Origin: Actinomycetota bacterium
GTDB lineage: Bacteria; Actinomycetota; Humimicrobiia; Humimicrobiales; Humimicrobiaceae
Assembly: GCA_023380915.1 (NCBI GenBank)
Contig: JAMCSM010000111.1
Location: 12,592-76,591 of the forward strand
Reading direction: 5' to 3'
Length of the DNA: 64,000 bases
Part shown: piece after piece, positions 26,788 to 34,673 of the stretch
How the letters are laid out: every line of letters starts with the position of its first letter
Numbering within the stretch: position 1 is the first letter of the stretch
Notes under the pieces: model-generated
What the model was told of the DNA's origin: nothing
What the model saw: the letters and a program-made list of their open reading frames with translations, nothing else
Database searches by the model: none
Position numbers and translations under genes: made by a program

Positions 26788-27720
26788 ATGACAGCTTTCA
26801 GGGAAGCATTTGGTAAATCACTTTTGGAGCTAGGCAGAAATAACAAGAATATAGTAGTACTAGATGCAGACTTAGCCAGTTCTACTAAAGTTGCATATTT
26901 TGCCCAAGAATTTCCGGATAGATTTTTTCAGTGCGGCATTTCTGAGCAGAATATGATTGGTGTTGCAGCGGGACTGGCAAGCTGCGGGAAAATCCCTTTT
27001 GTTGCTTCATTTGCAGTATTTGTTACTAAGAGACCCGCTGATCAGATTTCAATTTCAATTGCTTATCCGAAATTAAATGTAAAGATCATAGGAGCTTATA
27101 CCGGTCTTTTTAACGGGAGAACAGGTGCTACTCATATGGCAGGAGAAGATATGGCTATAATGAGGGCAATACCCGGTATTATAGTAATTGACCCGTCTGA
27201 TGTTATTGAAATGGATCAGGCCATGGAGACAATTGCCAATTATTATGGGCCTGTTTATATGAGAGAAACAAGGGATGAATGGCCGGATATATTTGACAGC
27301 AGCTATAAATTCGAAATAGGGAAAGCGGCAATCGTAAAAGATGGAAATGATGCGGCAATAATTTCCTGTGGGGTAATGACCTCCGAATCATTAATAGCAG
27401 CAGAAAAGTTAAAAGTAGATGGAATAAATGTAAGAGTGGTAAATATGTCTACAATAAAGCCCATAGACAGGGAAGCAGTTATTAAAAGTGCAATGGAGAC
27501 GGGAGCGATAGTAACCTGTGAAAATCATAATATTTATGGTGGTCTGGGAAGTGCGGTAGCCGAAGTTCTGGTTGAAGAAGCTTGTGCTCCTATGTTAAGA
27601 ATCGGGATTAAGGATGTATTCAATGAATGCGGGACCAATAAGGAACTTTTAGAAAAGTATCAAATGAGCTCTACCCATATAGCGGAAGCTGTAAAAAAAG
27701 TAATAAAAAAAAAGAAATAA
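26788..27720 (+). CDS. Transketolase, C-terminal subunit
   Basis: A 310-residue partner carrying the pyrimidine-binding and C-terminal domains. Seen: VVLDADLASSTKVAYFAQEF near residue 22, FFQCGISEQNMIGVAAGLAS with the catalytic Glu near 54, and IGAYTGLFNGRTGATHMAGE with the His that contacts substrate. It ends in a Lys-rich tail (VIKKKK). It closes the operon that started with GAPDH; the second LacI gene begins 66 bases on. Confidence 0.93.
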   Translation: MTAFREAFGKSLLELGRNNKNIVVLDADLASSTKVAYFAQEFPDRFFQCGISEQNMIGVAAGLASCGKIPFVASFAVFVTKRPADQISISIAYPKLNVKIIGAYTGLFNGRTGATHMAGEDMAIMRAIPGIIVIDPSDVIEMDQAMETIANYYGPVYMRETRDEWPDIFDSSYKFEIGKAAIVKDGNDAAIISCGVMTSESLIAAEKLKVDGINVRVVNMSTIKPIDREAVIKSAMETGAIVTCENHNIYGGLGSAVAEVLVEEACAPMLRIGIKDVFNECGTNKELLEKYQMSSTHIAEAVKKVIKKKK

Positions 27721-27785
27721 TATAACTATTTTTAAATGGCATACATATAGAAAAATATTTTTGCAATATAAAATAAGCATATGGA

Positions 27786-28796
27786 GTGATTAAAATAGTT
27801 AACATAAGGGATATAGCAAAAAAAGCCCAGGTTTCCGTAGCAACAGTTTCACATGTAATAAACAAGACGCGCCACGTCAGTGATGAACTAATAGACCGTG
27901 TGGTGAAAGCCATGATGGAACTGGACTATCAGCCAAACTTACTGGCCGGCAGCTTGAGGAGAAAGAAATCCAGCACCATCGGTTTAATTATCCCCGACAG
28001 TTCCAATATGCTTTTTTCAGGAGTTGAAAAAAATATTGAAGATATCTTATTTTCCCAGAATTACAATGTTATTGTCTGCAATTCGGCATATGATATTGGC
28101 AGAGAGCTGGAACATTTAAATACCTTACGATCAAAGATGGTGGATGGGGTTATAATTGTTCCTGCTACTATGGATGGGAAGCATTTAGAAAAATTTAGGA
28201 ACATAGGAATACCGATAATAATTTTAGATCGTATGATACCTGATATTAATGAGGATACTGTGTTGGTAGATAATTATAAAGGTGGTTATGATGCCGCAAA
28301 GTATCTTTTAAGCCTTGGTCACACGGATGTTGGCTATATTGATAGAATTAGTGATCATTCACATAGTTTAGAAAGAAAAAAAGGGTTTGCAAAAGCTTTT
28401 GAAGAACAAGGTTTATTTTTTGATACAAACAATATTGTTCGAGGCGGCTTTACTTTTAATGCCGGGATTGAAGCTGTTAAAAAACTTTTAGAGGAAAATT
28501 CCAGAATAACTGCAATTTTTACTTTTAACGATATTAATGCTTTCGGAGCGATAAGAGGTTTGGCTGACTTGGGTTTGAAAGTTCCGGAAGACATATCAGT
28601 TATAGGTTATGATGGCACACCTCTAAGCGAGATATATATTCCCAGATTAACTACTGTTCGTTATCCTATTATTGAGATGGCCGATGTAGTAAGCAAATTG
28701 CTTTTAAAAAGAATAGCAGAACCTGTTTTTAAAAAAGCGATAAAGAAAATCATTCCTCCAGAATTAATAATAAGAGAATCCACCAGGAGTAAATAA
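27786..28796 (+). CDS. LacI family regulator (second sister)
   Basis: A 336-residue LacI/GalR repressor starting with GTG. HTH: IRDIAKKAQVSVATVSHVIN then KTRHVS; core from STIGLIIPDSSNMLFSGVEK. It closely resembles the LacI at 19714 along its length (GSLR..K..TIGLI.PD.SN.LF, LVDN.KG.YDAA..L..LGH) and shares its recognition helix. The two probably bind the same operators but may answer to different effectors, since residues around the ligand pocket (HHIIP versus DRMIP and others) differ. Confidence 0.92.
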   Translation: MIKIVNIRDIAKKAQVSVATVSHVINKTRHVSDELIDRVVKAMMELDYQPNLLAGSLRRKKSSTIGLIIPDSSNMLFSGVEKNIEDILFSQNYNVIVCNSAYDIGRELEHLNTLRSKMVDGVIIVPATMDGKHLEKFRNIGIPIIILDRMIPDINEDTVLVDNYKGGYDAAKYLLSLGHTDVGYIDRISDHSHSLERKKGFAKAFEEQGLFFDTNNIVRGGFTFNAGIEAVKKLLEENSRITAIFTFNDINAFGAIRGLADLGLKVPEDISVIGYDGTPLSEIYIPRLTTVRYPIIEMADVVSKLLLKRIAEPVFKKAIKKIIPPELIIRESTRSK

Positions 28797-29091
28797 TTGC
28801 ACTGTTATGAATAAAATCTTGCGGGAAGCTTCAATATTTACTCTCTTTTACAATAGGGGAGCCTTCTATGTTTTGTATGGTATTCAATACACTCAATACA
28901 TATTGCATGTCTTTTGCATTTAAATTTAGGGCAATTGCAGTTTGAAAGGTTAATGTCTTTTAAGAAGTTCAGGATTTATTTTCTTAAGAAATTTAGCATT
29001 TATTTGTAAAATAATATTATTATCCCAAACCCGTGAATTTTAAAAGTTTAAAGGAAATTCAGATAGCAGACCATGTCTGGATGCTGATGGG
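28797..29091. other. Intergenic stretch after the second LacI gene
   Basis: About 300 bases of AT-rich DNA. A pair of direct repeats (TACACTCAATACATATTGCA region) is too short to mean much. No gene seen. Confidence 0.3.
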
Positions 29092-29223
29092 ATTGTGGTG
29101 TTTTCACATATGAAAGGGCATGGAGTAAGCAGCTTAGGTGGGGCGATAAAAAATCTGTCTATGGGCTGCGTTACGCAAAAAACAAGGCTGAATCTGCATA
29201 AGCTCGAGGGGGGCATTGTTTAG
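29092..29223 (+). pseudogene. Fragment of a DUF362 (ferredoxin-like) protein
   Basis: The plus strand reads VVFSHMKGHGVSSLGGAIKN and then LSMGCVTQKTRLNLHK before a TAG. This is the diagnostic core of DUF362 proteins (SHxKGHxxxxxGGAxKNLxMGC). Neither the start nor the Cys-cluster half survives. It is a solitary relic in the 730-base gap before the two-component genes. Confidence 0.6.
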
Positions 29224-29528
29224 GATGGAAAAACAGGCTTAGGAAACAGTGTTTATAAAATAGAAGAAATTTTACAATATTACTGCTTCACAAACTTTTT
29301 TCTTTAAATATAAAACATTTTGTTCTAAACTTTCTTCATATTATATTTTGCTGTAAGAATTTTTTTAGAAAATGTTACCTGAGAATTAGTTTTCTGATTA
29401 TATATCAGGAAATGCATACAATAAATCCTGTTTAATAATCTGAAAAAGCAGTTCAATATTAATATAATTTAAATTACAATATCAGATTTTGTCATAAAAT
29501 TAGTTATTGAGACAATTATTTAAAATTT

Positions 29529-30365
29529 ATGAAAAAGATATTAATTGTTGATGATGAAGCTGAAATAAGAGAATTAATAAAAGACTTTCTGATAAAAGAA
29601 AATTTTGTTACAGATTTAGCAGCAAGTGGAAAGGAAGCACTTATTAAACTTTCAGCACATCAGGATGACTTTGACCTGGTCATTCTTGATATAATGATGC
29701 CTGAAATTGACGGAATTGAAGTTTTAAAAACATTACGAAAAACAAGCAGTATACCTGTTATTTTTCTTACTTCAAAAAATGAAGAGATTGATAAAATTTT
29801 AGGACTTGAAATAGGAGCAGATGATTATATTACAAAACCTTTTAATCCAAGGGAAATGGTTGCAAGAATTAAGGCAGTTTTGCGCCGCAGCAGTCAGGAA
29901 AAATCTGTTTTGGAAATTAAAAATGAAGATTACTTAAAGGAACATGGCATTAGAAAATATTTGGATGAAAAACCTGCGTTATCACTTAATGAATCAAAAA
30001 ACAGAATTATCCATGGAAGGATGATCAGGATAACATATAACTCTACTTCCGTACTTGGCAAGATAAAGACATCAATTCTTGAAATTAATACAGATTCCCG
30101 CAGGGTTTTTATTAATGGAAAAGAAGCACGTCTTACCAATAAGGAATATCAACTTCTGCTATATTTAGTCATGAATAAAAATATTGTAATTTCAAGAGAA
30201 AAAATCCTGGAAAATGTGTGGGGATATGATTTTACCGGAGAAACAAGAACAATTGATGTTCACATAAAAGAATTAAGGAAAAAGATTGGTGACGGCAGCG
30301 GAAAGCTTATAGAAACAATTTGGGCGACAGGCTACAGATTAAATTATGAAAAGGATTTAGATTGA
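29529..30365 (+). CDS. OmpR-family response regulator with a long linker
   Basis: A 278-residue response regulator. Receiver: ILIVDDEAEIREL, phospho-acceptor D54 in LVILDIMMPEIDG, FLTSKNEEIDKILGLEIGAD and YITKPFNP. Winged helix: NGKEARLTNKEYQLLLYLV through IDVHIKELRKKIGDGSG. Between them, residues about 125-190 hold an insert of roughly 45 residues (including EHGIRKYLDEKPALSLNES) that ordinary OmpR proteins lack. The kinase gene begins 4 bases after the stop. Pho-box-like repeats at 31923 are a candidate target. Confidence 0.93.
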   Translation: MKKILIVDDEAEIRELIKDFLIKENFVTDLAASGKEALIKLSAHQDDFDLVILDIMMPEIDGIEVLKTLRKTSSIPVIFLTSKNEEIDKILGLEIGADDYITKPFNPREMVARIKAVLRRSSQEKSVLEIKNEDYLKEHGIRKYLDEKPALSLNESKNRIIHGRMIRITYNSTSVLGKIKTSILEINTDSRRVFINGKEARLTNKEYQLLLYLVMNKNIVISREKILENVWGYDFTGETRTIDVHIKELRKKIGDGSGKLIETIWATGYRLNYEKDLD

Positions 30366-30369
30366 TGGT

Positions 30370-31821
30370 ATGAAAATTCAGGATAAACTGACAAATTATA
30401 TTGCTATTACCTTATTTATTATAATCTTTCTTTCATCAATTATTTTTACTACACTTTTTGTTTTCAATCACAGAAATTCAAGATTACTGGATCTTACATT
30501 GCAAAATACAAATTTTTCAGAAGGTTTGCTGAAAAAATACCAGTCAGTTGATGATGCAATGCTTGACCCGGGATTTTTTATAATTGTAAAAGCTTATGAG
30601 GCGATTTCAGGAGTAAGAATTACGCTTATTGACAAAAATTTTAATATTGTCTTAAATCCGTATAATTTAACAAAAGTTGATGCGGAGAATCTTATATCAT
30701 CAAACTCAATTTTAAGGGGATTGTCCTACCAGAAAAATTCAAACATAAGCAACCTGGAGAAAATTGTAACTTTTAATTTAACAAATAAAAAATATTATGT
30801 ATCCATTTACATGATTAAAGCAGGCAATTTAAATTTATATTCTGCTTTCTTTAAAGAAAAACAAGATCTGGATATACCCCCTTTGAGATACTTTATGGCT
30901 TTGGCGGTACTTTCACTTTTAGCATTGATGATTTCATACTTTGCAGGGTTTTTTCTAAGCAAAAATATTTCAGGTAATCTGATAAAACTGAGCAGTTATG
31001 TAAAAAAAATTACTGCAGGAAATTATGATGAAAAAATAAAAATAAATACAGCAGATGAGATTGAAGATCTGGCAGAGAATATAAATTTAATGAAGGATAA
31101 AATAAGAATCAGCCAATTGTCCTTAAAAGAATTTACTTCTACCGTTTCCCATGAAATAAAAAACATGCTTACTGTAATCCAGGGATATTCGGAAGGTATA
31201 AAATCGGGAATATACAAAGATAAGGAAGAAATTAACAGTGCTCTGCACAAAATAATAACTAAAACAAGAGATCTTGAAAACCTGACCAATAGTCTTCTTC
31301 TGCTTTCAAAAGTTGAAAATAAATTTATCGAATTAAGAAAAGATAAAATAAATCCCATGGAAATCATAGATGAACTTATCGAAACTTATAAAAGTCAACT
31401 TTATATAAATAAATTAAAAATAATCAGGAAAGTTGACCTGAAAGATACAATTCAGGTTACAAGTGATAAATATTTGCTTCAAATGATACTTTCCAATTTA
31501 ATAAATAACGCAATTAAATATTCATTGCCTGATTCCAATATTGAAATCTCTCTTACAAGCACTGCAAACCGCAGCTCAAAATATCTGGTTTTTTCTGTTT
31601 CAAATGAAGGGCTTGAAATTTCAAAGGAAGACAAGGAAAAGATTTTTAAAATGTTTTACAGAGGTGACAAGGCAGAATTTTACAATATTGAGGGTTATGG
31701 TCTTGGTCTGGCAATTTCTCACAAAATTACGTCCTATTTAAATGCCTCTCTGGATTTTAAATCTGAAGGGAAATTAAATACATTCATATTAAGATTGACT
31801 GCAGATAAATTTGCAGGTTAA
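30370..31821 (+). CDS. Membrane sensor histidine kinase
   Basis: A 483-residue kinase. Membrane helices at residues about 12-33 and 175-198 enclose an extracytoplasmic sensor of about 140 residues. HAMP follows (LSKNISGNLIKLSSYVKKI). The HisKA motif is STVSHEIKNMLTVIQGYSEG with H261, then the ATPase boxes NLINNAIKYS and GYGLGLAISHKIT. Paired with the regulator just upstream. The sensor domain is not recognised; general layout fits PhoR-type kinases. Confidence 0.93.
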   Translation: MKIQDKLTNYIAITLFIIIFLSSIIFTTLFVFNHRNSRLLDLTLQNTNFSEGLLKKYQSVDDAMLDPGFFIIVKAYEAISGVRITLIDKNFNIVLNPYNLTKVDAENLISSNSILRGLSYQKNSNISNLEKIVTFNLTNKKYYVSIYMIKAGNLNLYSAFFKEKQDLDIPPLRYFMALAVLSLLALMISYFAGFFLSKNISGNLIKLSSYVKKITAGNYDEKIKINTADEIEDLAENINLMKDKIRISQLSLKEFTSTVSHEIKNMLTVIQGYSEGIKSGIYKDKEEINSALHKIITKTRDLENLTNSLLLLSKVENKFIELRKDKINPMEIIDELIETYKSQLYINKLKIIRKVDLKDTIQVTSDKYLLQMILSNLINNAIKYSLPDSNIEISLTSTANRSSKYLVFSVSNEGLEISKEDKEKIFKMFYRGDKAEFYNIEGYGLGLAISHKITSYLNASLDFKSEGKLNTFILRLTADKFAG

Positions 31822-31922
31822 GTTCGATTTAAATTTGATTAAATTTGATTTGATTATAGATTAATTCAAAATACCGGCATGAATAAATTCTGCTACCCAG
31901 CTCTGATATCTTTTTTTGAGGT

Positions 31923-31961
31923 TTTACAAAAAATTTACAATTTCTTCAAATTTTCTTCACA
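31923..31961 (+). promoter_or_regulatory. Pho-box-like array of four 11-bp-period repeats
   Basis: TTTACA (31923), TTTACA (31934), TTCAAA (31945) and TTCACA (31956) recur at exact 11-base steps. Direct repeats of TT.ACA with an 11-bp period are the pattern bound by PhoP/PhoB-type OmpR regulators. It lies 100 bases after the kinase gene and about 200 bases before a Shine-Dalgarno and ATG that open no gene. Confidence 0.6.
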
Positions 31962-32300
31962 ACTCTTTGTAATAATTAACAATATTAAAAATATAAATTC
32001 TTATTTTACATTAGTTTAAATTTAAATAATTATTAAAATGGCAATAATAAAAAATTTGAAAAATAAATATCAAAAGCTGATTTAAAAATTAATTTAAAGT
32101 TTAAGATAACCTGCATCTGGTTTTATATACATTACAGCTTTATAAATCAATTAAAGGAGATTTGCCTATGAATTAAGGAATCATCAATATCACATCAAAG
32201 TATTTAGATATAGTTAAAAAGGTAACGATTTTAAATTTCAAAAGTTAGACAAAAATCAGAAACAAGTTAGTACATAATATTGACAAAGATTTATATTTAG
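31962..32300 (+). other. Leader and start of a lost or gutted gene
   Basis: A good ribosome site, AAAGGAGA at 32153-32160, is followed by ATG at 32168 and then AAT TAA. No protein can be made from it. The 120 bases up to the hairpin at 32301 are open in no useful frame. Promoter elements, ribosome site and terminator therefore remain without a gene body, either after an internal deletion or because the transcript is a small RNA. Confidence 0.45.
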
Positions 32301-32343
32301 ATATATAGATCCGGCAGAATACCTCCAATCCGGATCTATATAT
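32301..32343 (+). terminator. Strong 14-bp hairpin terminator
   Basis: ATATATAGATCCGG (32301-32314) pairs perfectly with CCGGATCTATATAT (32330-32343) over a 15-base loop, followed on the plus strand by TTTTATC. It sits between the gutted plus-strand gene and the 3' end of a small minus-strand gene and may serve both. Confidence 0.8.
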
Positions 32344-32359
32344 TTTTATCTTAATGATT

Positions 32360-32512
32360 TTACCCTAAGATTTTTTTACCCTTAATGCTTATATTAACAT
32401 CTGCAAACGGTATAATTTTTTCCGAGCTTGCTATTGCCTGTTTAACAATGTTAGTTAAAGCAAAACAGCTGCATTTGTCTTCATCAATTTTAATTATTTT
32501 TCTTTTTGCCAT
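32360..32512 (-). CDS. Small protein, ferredoxin-like N-terminus
   Basis: A 50-residue ORF with a good ribosome site (AAGGAGC, 6 bases before ATG on the minus strand). It begins MAKRKIIKIDEDKCSC, very like the start of a 2[4Fe-4S] ferredoxin domain (KIIKIDEDKCxGC), but then diverges (FALTNIVKQAIASSEKIIPF) and lacks the remaining cysteines. Either a real small protein using two cysteines or a deletion product of a ferredoxin-type gene. Missing from simple ORF lists because of its size. Confidence 0.45.
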   Translation of the reverse strand: MAKRKIIKIDEDKCSCFALTNIVKQAIASSEKIIPFADVNISIKGKKILG

Positions 32513-32773
32513 TTTCCTGCTCCTTAAAACAATTTAATATTAAGATTATTTGCACCTTGTAAATTCTTTAATAATATTAAAAAGACGAATTATTTAAAAT
32601 TTTTCTTTATAATAACAATAACTTATAAAAAGATATTTGTTAATTATTTAATTTATAATGTATGTTTGATGCAGAAGACAGGGAATTTAGCTTGTTAAGA
32701 TCAGAAATTAATATAATTTTAAAATATAGGAAACCATAAATGGATTTAATACTTTTAATCAAGGTGGGAATAA

Positions 32774-34651
32774 ATGCAAACAGGTAAAAAAGTAATAATA
32801 ATTGGCGGAGTGGCTGCCGGGACTTCAGCGGCTGCAAGATTAAGACGAATGACAGAAGATATTGAAATCACTTTATATGAAAAATATAAATACATATCTT
32901 ATGCGACATGCGGGCTTCCGTATTTTGTCTCCGGAAAAATTCAGAATGTAAATGAACTCCTGGTTTCAACTATTGAATCGTTTAATACAAGATTTAACGT
33001 AAATGTAAAGAATTTGCATGAAGTAATAAAAATAATGCCCCGGGAAAAATCAGTCATAGTTAGAAATTTAAAGACAGGCGAAGAATTTACAGATAGTTAC
33101 GATAAGCTGATAATTGCAACAGGAGCTTCGGTTATTGACCTTAAAATTAAAGAAAGCGATGCATCAAATATTTTCAATTTAAAAACAATTGATGATGCCT
33201 TAAAAATCAGAAAATATATTGAAAATCAGGTTAAACCTTATATGTTAATGATTGACAATAAAGAGATAAACTCTGCTCAAATAATAAATGGAGGAATAGA
33301 AGAATTAAGAAAAATAAAAACAAATGTTGTTATTGTTGGAGGTGGATTTATAGGGCTTGAAATGCTTGAAGCTTTTTTAGATAAAAACTTAAGTGTGGTA
33401 ATTATAGAAAAGACAAACCAGTTGCTTCCTTCCTTTGATAAGGAGATTGTTGATTATGCAGAAAATTATTTAAATGAACAAGGTATTTTTATCTTAAAGG
33501 AAGAAGAAATTTCCATCTTTGAAAAAGACAGGGAAGGTATAGTTAAAACGGTAAAAACATTAAGCGGCAAAACCATTGAAACGGATTTGATTCTTATGGG
33601 AATAGGAGTTAAGCCCGAAAACAGTCTTGCAAAGGATGCAGGAATTGAGATTGGCGGGAAAGGCGCAATTATTGTTGATCAGTATATGCAAACCAGTATT
33701 TCTGACATTTATGCTGCAGGAGATTGTGCAGAATGCAATGATCTGATTTCAAATGATAAGAAGAGTTATTATCTTGCATCAGTTGCAAGCAAGCAGGGAA
33801 GAATTGCTGCAAATAATATTGCGGTAAATATTATAGAGGAAAGCCTTTCCGGAAATAATAATATTTCCAAAGAAAGCAATTTAAAAGAAAAAAAATATGT
33901 GGGAAGTATAGGCACAGCTATAATTAAAATTCTAAATATTGCAGTTGCAAAAACAGGATTAACCTTCAGGGAAGCAAAAAAATTATATCCGGATGCTGAA
34001 AAGCTGGAAATTCATTTTCGTTCACATGCCGGCTATTACCCGGGTGCCAGCATGATGCATATGATTTTAATTTATGATAAAAAGAACAGGCAAATACTTG
34101 GCTTTGAAGCTATAGGCGGAGATGGAGTTGATAAAAAAACAGACATAATATCTGCTGCAATTGCCGGAAACTTAAAATTTGATGATATAGCTTATTGTGA
34201 TTTTGGATATCAGCCTGAATTTGGAGCAGCAAAGGATCCGGTAAATTTGATTGGTATGATTGGGGGAAATTTATTTGATGGCAAAGTGGAGTTTATAAAC
34301 TGCGAAGATTTAAGAGATATTTTAAATAAAGATGACAGTTATAGTAAAACAGGCAATAAAAGGACTAAAGATTCTAAAGACAGTATTGAAAATCTGACAA
34401 AAAATGACATATTCATTTTGGATGTGAGAGCACAAAGAGAATTTGATGCCGGCTATATTGAAGGTGCTAATTTAATTCCTATAAATATGTTAAGAGAAAA
34501 CCTCGATAAGGTAGATGGATCAAAAACCATTATAATTTATTGCAGGACTGGATACAGAGCATATATAGGTTACAGGCTGCTAAAAAATAAAGGTTTTAAA
34601 AATGTAAAATGCTTAAACGGCTCATATCTTAGCTGGGATAGAAAGATGTAA
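32774..34651 (+). CDS. CoA-disulfide reductase-like flavoprotein fused to rhodanese
   Basis: A 625-residue FAD pyridine-nucleotide-disulfide oxidoreductase of the CoADR/NADH-oxidase group with a C-terminal rhodanese domain. FAD motif: KVIIIGGVAAGTSAAARLRR; active-site Cys in YISYATCGLPYFVSG (residue near 46); NAD motif VVIVGGGFIGLEMLEAFLD; second FAD motif ISDIYAAGDCAEC. The rhodanese loop is IIIYCRTGYRAYIGYRLL near residue 590, with an intact Cys. Such fusions reduce CoA disulfide or per/polysulfide. An insert of about 20 residues (MLMIDNKEINSAQIINGGIE) before the NAD motif is unusual. Confidence 0.93.
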   Translation: MQTGKKVIIIGGVAAGTSAAARLRRMTEDIEITLYEKYKYISYATCGLPYFVSGKIQNVNELLVSTIESFNTRFNVNVKNLHEVIKIMPREKSVIVRNLKTGEEFTDSYDKLIIATGASVIDLKIKESDASNIFNLKTIDDALKIRKYIENQVKPYMLMIDNKEINSAQIINGGIEELRKIKTNVVIVGGGFIGLEMLEAFLDKNLSVVIIEKTNQLLPSFDKEIVDYAENYLNEQGIFILKEEEISIFEKDREGIVKTVKTLSGKTIETDLILMGIGVKPENSLAKDAGIEIGGKGAIIVDQYMQTSISDIYAAGDCAECNDLISNDKKSYYLASVASKQGRIAANNIAVNIIEESLSGNNNISKESNLKEKKYVGSIGTAIIKILNIAVAKTGLTFREAKKLYPDAEKLEIHFRSHAGYYPGASMMHMILIYDKKNRQILGFEAIGGDGVDKKTDIISAAIAGNLKFDDIAYCDFGYQPEFGAAKDPVNLIGMIGGNLFDGKVEFINCEDLRDILNKDDSYSKTGNKRTKDSKDSIENLTKNDIFILDVRAQREFDAGYIEGANLIPINMLRENLDKVDGSKTIIIYCRTGYRAYIGYRLLKNKGFKNVKCLNGSYLSWDRKM

Positions 34652-34673
34652 TTTTTAACTGGTTTGGTTTTCT

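Noticed and set aside
5315..27720. Sulfoglycolysis by the transketolase route
   Set aside because: A split transketolase, sulfatase and sulfonate-type importer are suggestive, but no sulfoquinovosidase, sulfofructose or sulfoerythrose isomerase could be recognised; split transketolases are common for ordinary pentose metabolism.
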